The notes under the pieces are model-generated. The model made no database searches. It saw only the letters and a list, made by a program, of their open reading frames with translations, and had not been told where the DNA came from. A stretch of 64,000 nt of DNA, taken from contig NZ_JACDDD010000005.1 in assembly GCF_013817205.1 (NCBI RefSeq), forward strand, positions 25,853-89,852. Reading direction: 5' to 3'. The stretch's first letter is position 1; each line of letters begins with the position of its first letter. This DNA is from Polaromonas sp. GTDB taxonomy: Bacteria > Pseudomonadota > Gammaproteobacteria > Burkholderiales > Burkholderiaceae_C. Of the stretch, positions 50,708 through 59,808 are shown in pieces. Both the position numbers and the translations under genes were made by a program.

Positions 50708-51370
50708 TTACCAGCGGCTGGGCAGCTTCTTGAGCAGTGTGATGCGCCGGATGCCGAGCTCAATGTAGCCGCCTTTTTCAAGGTCTTTGAGCAGGCGGCT
50801 CACCATCTCGCGGGAAGCGCCCACGCGGTTGGCAATGTCCTGGTGGGTGATGGATTCCAGCATGGCGGGGCTGGCAGTGCCTTCAGCCTCTGCATCGCCA
50901 CGCCGCTCTTCCAGCAGGGCGACCAGCCGGCCATACACGTCGAGCAAGGCCATGTTGCGGGCGGTTTCGGTGGCGGCCCGGGCACGCCGTATCACCTGCA
51001 CCACCAGGTTGATGGCAAATTCGGGCTCTTCGGCCAGGTGTTCGCTGACATCGGTGCGGCTGAGCACCGAGCAGGTACAGGGCTCAAGTGTCATCACCGA
51101 AGCCGAACGGGGGCCGCCGTCCAGCGACATCTCACCGAAATAGTCACCCGCGTAGACCGTGCCGTAGGTGATTTCGCGCCCGCTCTCGTCCATGGCAAAC
51201 ACCTTGACGCTGCCCTTGAGAAGCACAAAAAGACTGTCGCCCGCCTCGCCCTCGTTGATGAGGACTGCGTTTTTACGGTAAGTGCGCTGCACACCACGGC
51301 GCGCCAGTGAGCGCAACTCGGGAACCAGAGGGGTGTACAGATCTTCGGCGGAAGGAATTGACGTGCTCAT
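50708..51370 (-). CDS. Crp/Fnr-family transcriptional regulator
   Basis: 220 residues. A cyclic-nucleotide-binding beta barrel is seen at about 20-130 (INEGEAGDSLFVLLKGSVKV; phosphate-cassette-like FGEMSLDGGPRSASV with Gly-Glu and Arg-Ser). The long dimer helix is followed by a winged helix-turn-helix (THQDIANRVGASREMVSRLL, KDLEKGGYIEL). The cassette FGEMSLxxxxRSA keeps the residues that bind cAMP in Crp. No Cys cluster of the Fnr type is present. It lies in a stretch with three cyclase genes and could be their receptor; this is inference. Confidence 0.92.
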   Translation of the reverse strand: MSTSIPSAEDLYTPLVPELRSLARRGVQRTYRKNAVLINEGEAGDSLFVLLKGSVKVFAMDESGREITYGTVYAGDYFGEMSLDGGPRSASVMTLEPCTCSVLSRTDVSEHLAEEPEFAINLVVQVIRRARAATETARNMALLDVYGRLVALLEERRGDAEAEGTASPAMLESITHQDIANRVGASREMVSRLLKDLEKGGYIELGIRRITLLKKLPSRW

Positions 51371-51434
51371 GATGAGCCGTAATCTAGCACGGGGCGCGCT
51401 GCAGGTGGGGCTGCTGGCGCGGCCTATCGCAAAT

Positions 51435-52094
51435 TCAGTGAATTTGAACCAGATGGCACGGCGCCACAGGCGGCAGCACCGCCACCCGGTTGACCAGCTC
51501 CCGCACCCCGCAGGAGCCGGTTTTGGCGCAAAGGCTGCGCACGTGGCTGCGTACCGTGGAAACGGCCACCTTCAGCTGGACGGCTATTTGCGGCGTGCTC
51601 AAGCCCCGGCACAAGATGGCCAGCACCTGCTCTTCCGTCTGTGTGAGCCCGTAGCTGCGCGCAAAGAATCCGAACATCCCCGATTCGCAGACCTCGGCCC
51701 TTGAAAACAGCAACGCGATACGGCTTCTGCAGCGATCTGCTTCGGGCTTGAGGGGCACCACCGCCAGCATCAGGTTCAAGCCGGCCCCGCTGACATTGAT
51801 AAGGCTGCGCTTGCCGGCCGCAGCTTTGGTCAGCGCGAGTTGCAGTGTTTTGTTGTCGGCGGCGGTGACGGCCTGGATCTCGTCACCGGCTTTGCACAGC
51901 ACCCTGCCCCGATGGAGTTCCATGCGGGCGATCTGGTTGGCATGGAGAAGCTGACCGTGCTCACCGAGCACGAGCAGGCCATGGGCCAGCACATCAAGCA
52001 GCACGGCCAGGACATCGGGGCTGGACTGGGCAAGACCCGGACTGGCAACAAGCAGGGCCGGGTCTGGAAATCCGGCATTCAACACGGTGTTCAT
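51435..52094 (-). CDS. LuxR-family transcriptional regulator
   Basis: 219 residues. The C-terminal GerE/LuxR helix-turn-helix is LTQTEEQVLAILCRGLSTPQ, then IAVQLKVAVSTVRSHVRSL. The N-terminal 140 residues (VLAVLLDVLAHGLLVLGEHG, IARMELHRG) look PAS-like. The ligand is unknown. It lies 64 bp downstream of the Crp-type start on the same strand. Its upstream region holds the CACTTCA heptamer array (52193-52255), about 100 bp from the ATG. It could be a target or output for the adjacent hybrid kinase. Confidence 0.88.
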   Translation of the reverse strand: MNTVLNAGFPDPALLVASPGLAQSSPDVLAVLLDVLAHGLLVLGEHGQLLHANQIARMELHRGRVLCKAGDEIQAVTAADNKTLQLALTKAAAGKRSLINVSGAGLNLMLAVVPLKPEADRCRSRIALLFSRAEVCESGMFGFFARSYGLTQTEEQVLAILCRGLSTPQIAVQLKVAVSTVRSHVRSLCAKTGSCGVRELVNRVAVLPPVAPCHLVQIH

Positions 52095-52192
52095 TTTTCA
52101 GGCGCCTTGTAGCCGTTACAACTTGTTAAGCGTATGAAGCCTGCGCAAATGTGCCTAGTGAATAAGGAACTTGTTTTATGTGAATAATTTCA

Positions 52193-52255
52193 CACTTCAC
52201 ACTTCACACTTCACACTTCACACTTCACACTTCACACTTCACACTTCACACTTCA
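52193..52255. repeat. Nine perfect tandem copies of CACTTCA
   Basis: Heptamer units run without a single change from 52193 to 52255 (TGAAGTG on the other strand). The preceding CA and the trailing CG mark the ends. It lies in the 281-bp gap between the hybrid kinase stop (52376) and the LuxR start (52094), which otherwise shows only AT-rich promoter-like DNA near 52140-52190. Array length is likely to vary between strains by slippage. Confidence 0.97.
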
Positions 52256-52375
52256 CGATTCGAGAAGAGGGGGATTAGCTTGACCAAGCTCAAGCTAGTG
52301 TGAGCCCACTGCTTGTTTGTCTGGAGCGGGTTGGGCTGTTGTATTGCCACAAGGGAGCGGGCAGGCAGCGGGGAA

Positions 52376-55300
52376 TTAAACCCAAGTGTTCAACACGGCG
52401 CGCGTTTGCGTCCAGTAGCTCTGCAACCTCTCGAATTGCTGGTTCGCGTTGGCAGGTACACCGCCGGTCTTGGCCGCCAGTTCGAGCTCAGCGCATACCG
52501 TCTGCATGGCAACGGCGCCGACGTTGCCCGTGGCGCCGATCAGCGCATGGGTCGCCCATGCCAGAGCCACCGGATCCGCAGCACGAATGCTCTGCTCGAT
52601 GGCATCGAGCCTCTGGGAGGCATCGGCGACGAACAGCCCGATGACCTCGCGGGTCATGGTCAGATGCTCATCGTCGAACTCCTTGAACTGGGCCAGCCGC
52701 TCCAGATCCATCAATTTCACTTCGGGCACAGGGACCGCGCTGGCTTTGCTCGCCAGCGCAGGGCTTGGAGATAATGCGTCAGCCACCCGATCCCGCGCAG
52801 GCGACCGTTTTTCAGGCTTGCCCGAACCGCCGGCCGCCACCGTCATCATGGGCAACCAGCGTTCCAGCGCCTGTACCAGCGCTGCCACATGCAGCGGCTT
52901 GGTCAGGTAGTCGTCCATGCCGGCAGCGGCACAACGGGCCCGGTCTTCGGGGGACGCGGCAGCGGTCAGGGCGATGATGGGCGGCGCCTTGCTGCCCATC
53001 ATGGTCTGGATCTGCTGCGTGGCCTGAAAGCCGTTCATGCGGGGCATGTTGACGTCCATCAGCACTGCGCCAAATCGCCAGCCCGCCCCATGGGCCCGCG
53101 CCATCGCCTGCACGGCCTCCCGGCCATCCAGCGCAGTCTCGGTCTGGTAGCCCAGCCTGGCCAGCATGGCACAAGCAACCTTGAGATTGACGGCGTTGTC
53201 GTCAACCACGAGCAAGGTCAGGTTTTTTGCGCCGACCAGTGCGTTGCCCGTCGTTGCATCAACGACACCCGACAACACCGGCAACTCGGCCAAAGGCGCC
53301 TGAATGGTGAACCAGAAGGTGGAACCCCTCCCGGGCTCGCTGTCAACGCCGATGTCTCCCCCCATCAGCTCGACAAGACGCTTGCAGATGGCCAGCCCCA
53401 ATCCGGTCCCCCCGTATTTGCGTGTTGTGGACGTATCGACCTGGGTGAATGCCTGGAAGAGTGAGCCAATGCGGTCAGGGGGTATGCCAATGCCCGAATC
53501 CGTAACGCGGAACTCAAGCAGGGCGAATTGCGCTTCATTTGCGCAGGGCAGCCGCCGGACACTCACGGCCACCTCACCTTTTTCGGTGAATTTGACGGCG
53601 TTGTTGATCAGGTTGACCAGCACCTGCCGGATACGCGTGATATCCCCGGCAATGGCAGCCGGCAGCGCCAGCGCGCCGGGGCCCGATAGCTCAGGCACAT
53701 CCACGATCAGTTCCAGATTTTTTTCCCTGGCCCGCGGGGCGGCAATGTCGCAGACTTCTTCAATGGCGCTCAAGGGGCTCAGGGGTTCGGCCTCCAGGTC
53801 CAATTTGCCGGACTCGATGTTCGAGAAGTCCAGGATGTCGTTGATGACCGCCAGCAACTGATCGCTCGACAAACGGATGGTCTGAAGGTAGTCACTTTGT
53901 TCATCATCCAGGGCGGTCTCGGCCAGCAGGCTACTCATGCCCACCACCCCATTGAGCGGGGTGCGGATTTCATGGCTCATGGTTGCCAGAAACGAGGCCT
54001 TGGCCCGGGCCGCCTGCAAGGCCTCTTCGCGGGAGGCCAGTAACTCCTCTGTGCGCTTTGCGACACGCCGCTTCAGCATCTCGTTGGCCTCTTCAATGGC
54101 GCGGGTTTTGGTTTGCACCTCCGCCCTGTAGGTCTGTAGCTGCTCCGCGCTGTCATGCAGCATCTGCGAAAGTTCCATCACCTCCTGCAGATGGGTACGC
54201 CGGTCTATCCTGGGCACCTCGCCACGGCCTAGCTGCCTGGCTGCCATACTGAGGCGGTAAAGCCGACGACCGATGCGATTCGCCACGTACAGGGCGGCCA
54301 GGGCGCCCAGAAAAACCAGCCCGCCAATCAAGCCCAGGGACAGTTTCCACGCCTTGTCCATCGGTGCCGTGAAGTCGCTCTCGGGCGCGGCCACCACCAG
54401 CGTCCAGCGCAAGCCCAGCGACCCGCCAAAGGGGCGTTGGACCAGCATCAGGGTGTCTCCCCGCATGGGCAGCCTCTGCAGGGCCGTGCTGCTGGCGACC
54501 GAATCCTCGCGCTCGCGGGCGCGCTCTTTTTGCAGTGCGGCGAAACTCTCCCGAATGACCGGGTTGGCGCTTTGCTGCGGACTGCGCCGGACCGGACCCC
54601 CCTGCGCATCCTCGAACAAGGCATCGCCTGCCGATCCGGCGACCAGCAGGCCGGCTTCGTCCACAATAAATGCAGCGCCCCGGGCGCTGATGCTTTGTGT
54701 CTGCAACAGGCGGGAGAGTTGCTGCAGGTAAAGATCCGCACCAAACACACCGGCCGCACCTTCATCGCTGTCATAGACAGGCTGTGACAGCGTGACCATC
54801 AGTTGGGGCTTGCCTGGAACCACCTGGATGGGGGAAAAAACACGCCCCTTGGCAAGCAGGGCGCCCTGGTACCAGTTGCGGGTGCGCGGCTCGAACCCTG
54901 GCTGGGCCGGTGGCACGGGCCGGCTCCTGTCTCCAGGCCGCCGGGCGGCAAAGGCCTGCAAGGCGGCATCGCCCGAATTGCGCAACAACACCGTTGCACC
55001 GCTGTCGGTATTGTCGACCGAAAAATACTCGCCACGACTGTTGCCGAAATACAGACGTGGCGCATCTGGAGACAGTCGGGTCAAGGTAAACGCCATGGGC
55101 TCGAAAGCCGCGCCCTGGCGCAACCAGTCGCGCGCCTGTTCGGTTTGCGCCGTATTGAGGCGCTCCGGGAACAGGCCATTGAGAACGTTGTGAGCCTGTC
55201 CCAGATGGGCTTCGGTGCCGGCCTGGATTTTTGCGGCGACATTGACGAGAATCCCTCCCGCCAGATCCTCCACTGCCTGGGCGCTGCTGCGCGCCATCAG

Positions 55301-55387
55301 CCACGCGACCAGCGCCGCAGGCACGAGTGCGAACAGCAGAAGACTCACGACGAGGACGCGGCGCAGCGAGAGCGTTCTTTGGCGCAT
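52376..55387 (-). CDS. Hybrid sensor histidine kinase (dCache-HAMP-HisKA-HATPase-REC-Hpt)
   Basis: 1003 residues. TM1 (about 9-32), periplasmic dCache-like region (about 35-345), TM2 (about 350-370, [21 protein letters not shown]), HAMP and coiled coil (about 375-455). HisKA with His472 in [15 protein letters not shown]; HATPase_c with [10 protein letters not shown] and [18 protein letters not shown]. Receiver domain at about 725-845 with phosphorylatable Asp in [13 protein letters not shown] and Lys in YLTKPL. Hpt domain with His in [14 protein letters not shown] at about 950. It can run a full internal phosphorelay. It follows the receiver-cyclase gene by 43 bp and is probably in one operon with it, giving a kinase to cyclic-nucleotide link. 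Confidence 0.93.
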   Translation of the reverse strand: MRQRTLSLRRVLVVSLLLFALVPAALVAWLMARSSAQAVEDLAGGILVNVAAKIQAGTEAHLGQAHNVLNGLFPERLNTAQTEQARDWLRQGAAFEPMAFTLTRLSPDAPRLYFGNSRGEYFSVDNTDSGATVLLRNSGDAALQAFAARRPGDRSRPVPPAQPGFEPRTRNWYQGALLAKGRVFSPIQVVPGKPQLMVTLSQPVYDSDEGAAGVFGADLYLQQLSRLLQTQSISARGAAFIVDEAGLLVAGSAGDALFEDAQGGPVRRSPQQSANPVIRESFAALQKERAREREDSVASSTALQRLPMRGDTLMLVQRPFGGSLGLRWTLVVAAPESDFTAPMDKAWKLSLGLIGGLVFLGALAALYVANRIGRRLYRLSMAARQLGRGEVPRIDRRTHLQEVMELSQMLHDSAEQLQTYRAEVQTKTRAIEEANEMLKRRVAKRTEELLASREEALQAARAKASFLATMSHEIRTPLNGVVGMSSLLAETALDDEQSDYLQTIRLSSDQLLAVINDILDFSNIESGKLDLEAEPLSPLSAIEEVCDIAAPRAREKNLELIVDVPELSGPGALALPAAIAGDITRIRQVLVNLINNAVKFTEKGEVAVSVRRLPCANEAQFALLEFRVTDSGIGIPPDRIGSLFQAFTQVDTSTTRKYGGTGLGLAICKRLVELMGGDIGVDSEPGRGSTFWFTIQAPLAELPVLSGVVDATTGNALVGAKNLTLLVVDDNAVNLKVACAMLARLGYQTETALDGREAVQAMARAHGAGWRFGAVLMDVNMPRMNGFQATQQIQTMMGSKAPPIIALTAAASPEDRARCAAAGMDDYLTKPLHVAALVQALERWLPMMTVAAGGSGKPEKRSPARDRVADALSPSPALASKASAVPVPEVKLMDLERLAQFKEFDDEHLTMTREVIGLFVADASQRLDAIEQSIRAADPVALAWATHALIGATGNVGAVAMQTVCAELELAAKTGGVPANANQQFERLQSYWTQTRAVLNTWV

Positions 55388-55430
55388 GTGGCGGGCCTGA
55401 TGACTTCGCTTCGTCGGTCTGGGGCAGCGC

Positions 55431-56552
55431 TCAGCTCTGCAGAGTCAGACCCAATAATTCCGCCGCGTCGAGCGCCGCAGTGCGGCCCGGCAGCGAGATG
55501 AGCGCCCGCCCACCGATGCTCACCGCGCCGGTGACGCCTCGCAACATGGCCACGCTGGCCGCGATCTGCCAGCCGGCCTTGTGGGCCTGCTTTTGCAGTT
55601 GCAGCGTGGCACTGACCGTGTCGCCTACGGGCAGTACATGCTGGCCTCCGCGCAGTGGATCCTCAAGCTTGGCCAGCGCGACGGGGCCGCTGTTCAAGGC
55701 CACACTGACGTCGAAACGCGGGAGCTCCTGGTCAGGGAAACGGCTGTTAAGAAATTTCTGGACGCGCCGGGCTGAATCAAGCAGCCCCAGGGCAGCACGC
55801 GCGGCACGCAGGCCGTGGTTGACGGAGGAGGTGTCCGTGCTGTCCACAAACACCACCAGCAGACCTTCACCGACAAACTGCATGTGGCGTGCACCGAACA
55901 AATGCACGGTGTCACCGGCGTTGTTATAAAACTGGCGCACCACATCGCTCAGGTCTGAGCTGGACAGCTTCTCGGCGAGTGCAGCATAGTTGAGCACATC
56001 TACAAACAGCACGGTGGCATTGGAAAACTTTTCATCCTCTGTCGTCGCATCGGCCGCTGGCCACTTGTCGCTCAGTTCAGAGGCAAGTTTTTGTTCGTAC
56101 AAGTGTGAGAGATGATGCTTCTGATCCTCCAGCGCGGCCTGCACCGCAGCCTCTACCGCCATGGTCTGCAGCGCCGCCTGCACCTGGCGCTTGTTGAGCT
56201 GGGCTGCGGCGGCCTCACGCAATTCGCCGGGCCTGAATGGTTTGGTGATGTAGTCGTCCGCGCCGCTGGTCATGCCGATACGCATGTGCGCGCGCTCCTG
56301 AAGCGAGGTCAGCAACACCACGGGGATGGCCATGATGGCAGGGTCTGCCCGCAAGGCCTGCAGCATGGCAAAACCGTCCATCAACGGCATCTGAACGTCG
56401 CTGATCACAAGATCCGGTTTGTTCTGCTTGACCAGCGCCAAGCCAGACATGCCATTGTCTGCCGATAGGACTTCGTACCCATCTTTCCTGAGCACCGAAG
56501 CGACCAGCGTGCGCGTCGCGGCATCGTCTTCCATCAACACAATCAAGGGCAT
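55431..56552 (-). CDS. Response regulator with a class III cyclase output domain (degenerate metal site)
   Basis: 373 residues. The receiver domain (1-120) has LMEDDAAT, phosphorylatable Asp52 in LVISDVQMPLMDG, VLLTSLQ and Lys in YITKPF. A helical linker (about 120-165) precedes a class III cyclase-like domain (about 175-365). The first metal Asp185 is kept (VLFVDVLNYAALAE), but the second site reads FVGEGLLVVF, with Glu229 where the paralogues have GDG. Activity may be altered or lost. It is transcribed just ahead of the hybrid kinase, which probably phosphorylates it. Confidence 0.85.
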   Translation of the reverse strand: MPLIVLMEDDAATRTLVASVLRKDGYEVLSADNGMSGLALVKQNKPDLVISDVQMPLMDGFAMLQALRADPAIMAIPVVLLTSLQERAHMRIGMTSGADDYITKPFRPGELREAAAAQLNKRQVQAALQTMAVEAAVQAALEDQKHHLSHLYEQKLASELSDKWPAADATTEDEKFSNATVLFVDVLNYAALAEKLSSSDLSDVVRQFYNNAGDTVHLFGARHMQFVGEGLLVVFVDSTDTSSVNHGLRAARAALGLLDSARRVQKFLNSRFPDQELPRFDVSVALNSGPVALAKLEDPLRGGQHVLPVGDTVSATLQLQKQAHKAGWQIAASVAMLRGVTGAVSIGGRALISLPGRTAALDAAELLGLTLQS

Positions 56553-56658
56553 TGTTCTTCCGGGCGGGTGGGCTCACAAGGAGATACCCCCCCAGCATAC
56601 ACAATTTGTTACCAGCGCAGTATGAAGACTCGGAAGAGTTACAGCCTTGGGTAATTTT

Positions 56659-57606
56659 TCACAAATCGCCGCCCGTCATCGCCAGCGTGGCTCTCATGAC
56701 CTCTGGCACGAAAGCAAGTTGCACATGAGCAACACCCTGCATCAGTCGATTATCCGCGCCGGGCAAGGTCGCCGTTGAGCTGGGAAACACTATGTTGTCG
56801 CAATTCGAGTACCAACAGGTAAAAAGTGAGTGGCGGTGAACCGGCATGTCCTGATCCAGCAATTGATGCCATTGACCGCTCAGCTGCATTTGCCGGCCAT
56901 TGGCGCCACGGCTGAAGCGGGCGAGCCAAGTGCCGCGGTGCGGCGTGCCCAAGGTCACGACGTGGTGGACACGGTCCTCTGACTTCAGGGCCTGCAGCCA
57001 GGCACGCGCGGCCAATCCGCCCATGCTGTGGCAAACCAGCAAGGGCGGCAGCCCGGTGGCCTGCGTGACCCGGGCGACTGCGGCGTCGATGATCGGCACG
57101 TAGTCATCAATGGAGGAAAAAACAGGCTCCAGATTGACGGCGATGTACGCGTGGCCGCTGCCCTGGAGCTTCTCAAGCCATGGCGCCCAAAAGCCGCGGT
57201 TGCAGAAAAATCCGTGAATGAACACAACGCCGCGCCGCCCCGGTACGGCTGACCGCAGCGCCGACTCGTCGGGAAATGCCCGCGAGCGAAACGGCTGGCG
57301 CCAGCAAAACACCCGGGGCGCCACCAGCGTTTCGCCTAGCCAGGCCGCCGCCAGTTGGGCCCAGGTGGGCTGGGGTGCCGGATCGCGTCGGTTGACGAAC
57401 CGCAGCAGGAAAAATTCGACGGCCAGAAAGCCCGAATAGCCCAGCACCAGTAGCAGCCCGCCAGACACCGCCAGTACCACGGAGGTTTCCCAGAACAACA
57501 ACAGCCATGCGGCCGCAGCGACAAGCAGCGAAATGGTGATCAGCTGCTGCAGGCGCGCCAGCGTGCCTGGTGTGCGTCCAGCAGCAGTTTCAGGCCAGAG
57601 CGACAT
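56659..57606 (-). CDS. Membrane-anchored alpha/beta hydrolase (lipase/esterase-like)
   Basis: 315 residues. Two membrane segments lie at about 20-40 and 42-68, so the enzyme is anchored at its N-terminus. The hydrolase domain has the oxyanion strand VVFIHGFFCNRGFW, nucleophile elbow LLVCHSMGGLAAR (Ser194) and a conserved VVTLGTPHRGTWLARF, which recalls triacylglycerol lipases and GPI-remodelling-type hydrolases. The catalytic His is probably in GVAHVQLAF. It overlaps the GMC oxidoreductase gene by 17 bp on the same strand, so translation is coupled. Confidence 0.85.
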   Translation of the reverse strand: MSLWPETAAGRTPGTLARLQQLITISLLVAAAAWLLLFWETSVVLAVSGGLLLVLGYSGFLAVEFFLLRFVNRRDPAPQPTWAQLAAAWLGETLVAPRVFCWRQPFRSRAFPDESALRSAVPGRRGVVFIHGFFCNRGFWAPWLEKLQGSGHAYIAVNLEPVFSSIDDYVPIIDAAVARVTQATGLPPLLVCHSMGGLAARAWLQALKSEDRVHHVVTLGTPHRGTWLARFSRGANGRQMQLSGQWHQLLDQDMPVHRHSLFTCWYSNCDNIVFPSSTATLPGADNRLMQGVAHVQLAFVPEVMRATLAMTGGDL

Positions 57607-59215
57607 CGCGCCCGGTCAGCTTTTTGACCAGCCCTTGCGCCAGACGGTTAACGGCGCCGTAGATCGACAACTGCGGATTGGCGCCTATGCTGGTCGGGAA
57701 AATGGAGCCGTCGTGAATCGACAGGTTACCGAGTTGCCAGTGGATACCGTCAGGACGGGTAACGCCGCGCTTTTCATGGCCGGCCAGGCTACAGCCGCCC
57801 ATGACGTGTGCGCTGACGATCTTGGTGAGCAGCGGTTTCATGGGCAGCGCATGGATCGCATCCCGGGCCTGCGCCCACGACGTATAAGGCTGAGCCATCT
57901 CGTGCAAAGGAAAGACCTGTCGCGCGCCGGCGGCAAACTGGATTTCCGCCATCGACAGCAGGGCACGGCGCGCACCGTCCATCACATAGTCGGTCAGCGG
58001 ATAGTCGAGTACGGCCGATCCGTCGCCACGCAGCTTGACCTGACCGCCACGCGACTGCGCATGGAACCCGTCGCGCAACAATGCCAGCAAGGTGTGGTTG
58101 TGAGGGAAGGTCTTGAGCAGATCCCCCTGGCTTTGACCCATGCCGGGAACAGTGGACGCGAAAATCACCGGGTGCAGGGGCGGCGCTTCAAGTTTGTAGC
58201 CCATCGGTCCGTCAATCGCCTGTGTGTCCAGGAAGTGGTCGGTGTAAATCGTCTGTGGGGCGCCGCTCCAGGCCTCTACTTTCTGCGAAAACACTGACGA
58301 ACTCATCACCACCGGATGCAGAAAGGTCCGGGCGCCCAGAACGCCGTGCGGGTCGGGGGCACCCGAGCGCAGCAGCACGGCCGGCGAGTTGATGGCGCCG
58401 CCGGCCAGTACATAGTGTTTCGCTATGATTTTTGTAGCTACTACCCCGCGTCCAGCGGGGGCCAGAGCCCCATTTGGCATCACACTTTGGCAAACCATGG
58501 CGGTGACCTTGCCATTGGCCAGTTCAAAGCGCTCCACCCGCGTTTCACTCAGCAGCCGCGCGCCCAGGTCGAGCGCGGCAGGGATGGTCGTGACCAGCAT
58601 CGATTGTTTGGCATTGGTCGGACAGCCCAGCCCACACGAGCCCAGATTCCAGCAGCCTGTCACGTTGCGCGAAATCGCGGCCGCCTGGATATTCAGCCTG
58701 GCCGCGCCGCGCCGCAGCAGCTCATTGTTTTCGTTCGGTGGCGTCAACCAGGGCAGGATGTTCAGGCGCTTTTCAGCCTGCGCAAAATAGGGCGCGAGGC
58801 CATCAACGCTGTAATCTGGCAGGTCAAAATGGTCCTGCCAGAATTGGAGCGTAGCCGCCGGGGTTCTAAAGGAACTGGTCCAGTTGACGGTGGTGGAACC
58901 ACCGACACAGCGCCCCTGCAGGATGTTGATCGCTTTGTCCTCGGTCTTGCGTGCTGCACTTTCCTGATACAGCTGCGGATAGGCTTCGGACTCCTTCTGC
59001 TTGAAGTCGCTACTGCTTTTCAGCGGCCCTTCCTCGACCATCACCACATTCAGGCCGGCCCGGGCCAGAAGTTCGGCGGTGATGCCTGCGCCGGCACCCG
59101 TACCGACGATGGCAACATCGCAGACGATTTTCTCCGGCGCCGGCCCTCTGGCGCCTCCGAGGACTTTCCAGCCGCGCCGGAGTCCGTCGCGTATCGGGTC
59201 TTGCAGTTGACTCAT
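57590..59215 (-). CDS. GMC-family FAD-dependent oxidoreductase
   Basis: 541 residues. The FAD motif is VAIVGTGAGAGITAELLARA near 35, the GMC signature GRCVGGSTTVNWTSSFR near 110, and the C-terminal block AHVMGGCSLAGHEKRGVTR then SIGANPQLSIYGAV. It oxidises an alcohol, passing electrons to a carrier. Upstream is a Tat-signal small protein gene like the gluconate-2-dehydrogenase gamma subunit, suggesting a membrane-linked dehydrogenase complex. Downstream it overlaps the lipase-like gene. A segment near residues 248-261 (APAGRGVVATKIIA) is encoded by R2-like sequence. Confidence 0.9.
   Translation of the reverse strand: MSQLQDPIRDGLRRGWKVLGGARGPAPEKIVCDVAIVGTGAGAGITAELLARAGLNVVMVEEGPLKSSSDFKQKESEAYPQLYQESAARKTEDKAINILQGRCVGGSTTVNWTSSFRTPAATLQFWQDHFDLPDYSVDGLAPYFAQAEKRLNILPWLTPPNENNELLRRGAARLNIQAAAISRNVTGCWNLGSCGLGCPTNAKQSMLVTTIPAALDLGARLLSETRVERFELANGKVTAMVCQSVMPNGALAPAGRGVVATKIIAKHYVLAGGAINSPAVLLRSGAPDPHGVLGARTFLHPVVMSSSVFSQKVEAWSGAPQTIYTDHFLDTQAIDGPMGYKLEAPPLHPVIFASTVPGMGQSQGDLLKTFPHNHTLLALLRDGFHAQSRGGQVKLRGDGSAVLDYPLTDYVMDGARRALLSMAEIQFAAGARQVFPLHEMAQPYTSWAQARDAIHALPMKPLLTKIVSAHVMGGCSLAGHEKRGVTRPDGIHWQLGNLSIHDGSIFPTSIGANPQLSIYGAVNRLAQGLVKKLTGRDVALA
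58432..58474. repeat. R2-like segment inside the GMC oxidoreductase gene
   Basis: On the minus strand it reads AAATGGGGCTCTGGCCCC, then GTAGCTACAAAAATCATAGC. This has the layout of R2 (AAATCGGCCTTCAGCCC, then AAGCTACTATTTTGATAGC). The frame remains open. The match is partial. Confidence 0.45.
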
Positions 59216-59233
59216 GCGGCCTTCAATGATTGA

Positions 59234-59740
59234 TCAAATGGCCAGCGGGCCGGGGTAGCCAAGCTGCGGCCAGGTCGATGCGTCCGTGAAATAGGCCGCG
59301 GCAGCGATGTCATGCAGCGCCGCATAGGCCTGCTGCCGCAACGCCAGGGTGGAAAGCCGCATGCCCTGCAGCGCCTGCTGGATTTCGGTCTCCGAAGCCA
59401 CCGGCCAGGCCTGGTTCAATCCGGCCAGCAGGTGCCGCCCCGGCACGCTGGCCAGCAAAGACAAGAGCTGGGACAGTTCGTCCTGGGCGTGTGGCGGCAG
59501 CGCCAGCGTCAGCGCGTCGATGCGCTCCAGCAGACCATCCAGCGCCACCTGTCTGGCAGCTTCACTGGACGGCAGGCCTCCCTGCAGCACTGCGCGCGCC
59601 ACAGCCCGAAACACCTCGCGCCCGGCCTCGGCAAGCCTGCCATCGCGCAAGCCGGAGTGCAACAGCGCCGCCGCGCCGCCGCCCAGGGCGAGCGCCGCCG
59701 CCGAGGCTACGCCTAGCTTGAACAGGGTCCTTCTCTTCAT
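59234..59740 (-). CDS. Tat-signal small subunit-like protein (gluconate 2-dehydrogenase subunit 3 type)
   Basis: 168 residues starting with a twin-arginine signal (MKRRTLFKLGVASAAALALG). The mature part is helical (EVFRAVARAVLQGGLPSSEA, YAALHDIAAAAYFTDASTWP, QLGYPGPLAI), resembling the gamma subunits that accompany GMC dehydrogenases and are exported by the Tat system, carrying the flavoprotein with them. It lies 18 bp before the GMC gene. The GMC protein has no signal of its own, which supports piggy-back export. Divergent from the 59.8-kb gene. Confidence 0.85.
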   Translation of the reverse strand: MKRRTLFKLGVASAAALALGGGAAALLHSGLRDGRLAEAGREVFRAVARAVLQGGLPSSEAARQVALDGLLERIDALTLALPPHAQDELSQLLSLLASVPGRHLLAGLNQAWPVASETEIQQALQGMRLSTLALRQQAYAALHDIAAAAYFTDASTWPQLGYPGPLAI

Positions 59741-59808
59741 CGATCAAGTTTCGCATGGGCTCACTGCATTTCTATAGAGCACCACACCTAGATAAACTCC
59801 GTGTTTAT

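Noticed and set aside
52193..52255. Possible CRISPR array
   Set aside because: Units are 7 bp with no spacers, and no cas genes are present, so it is a simple tandem repeat.
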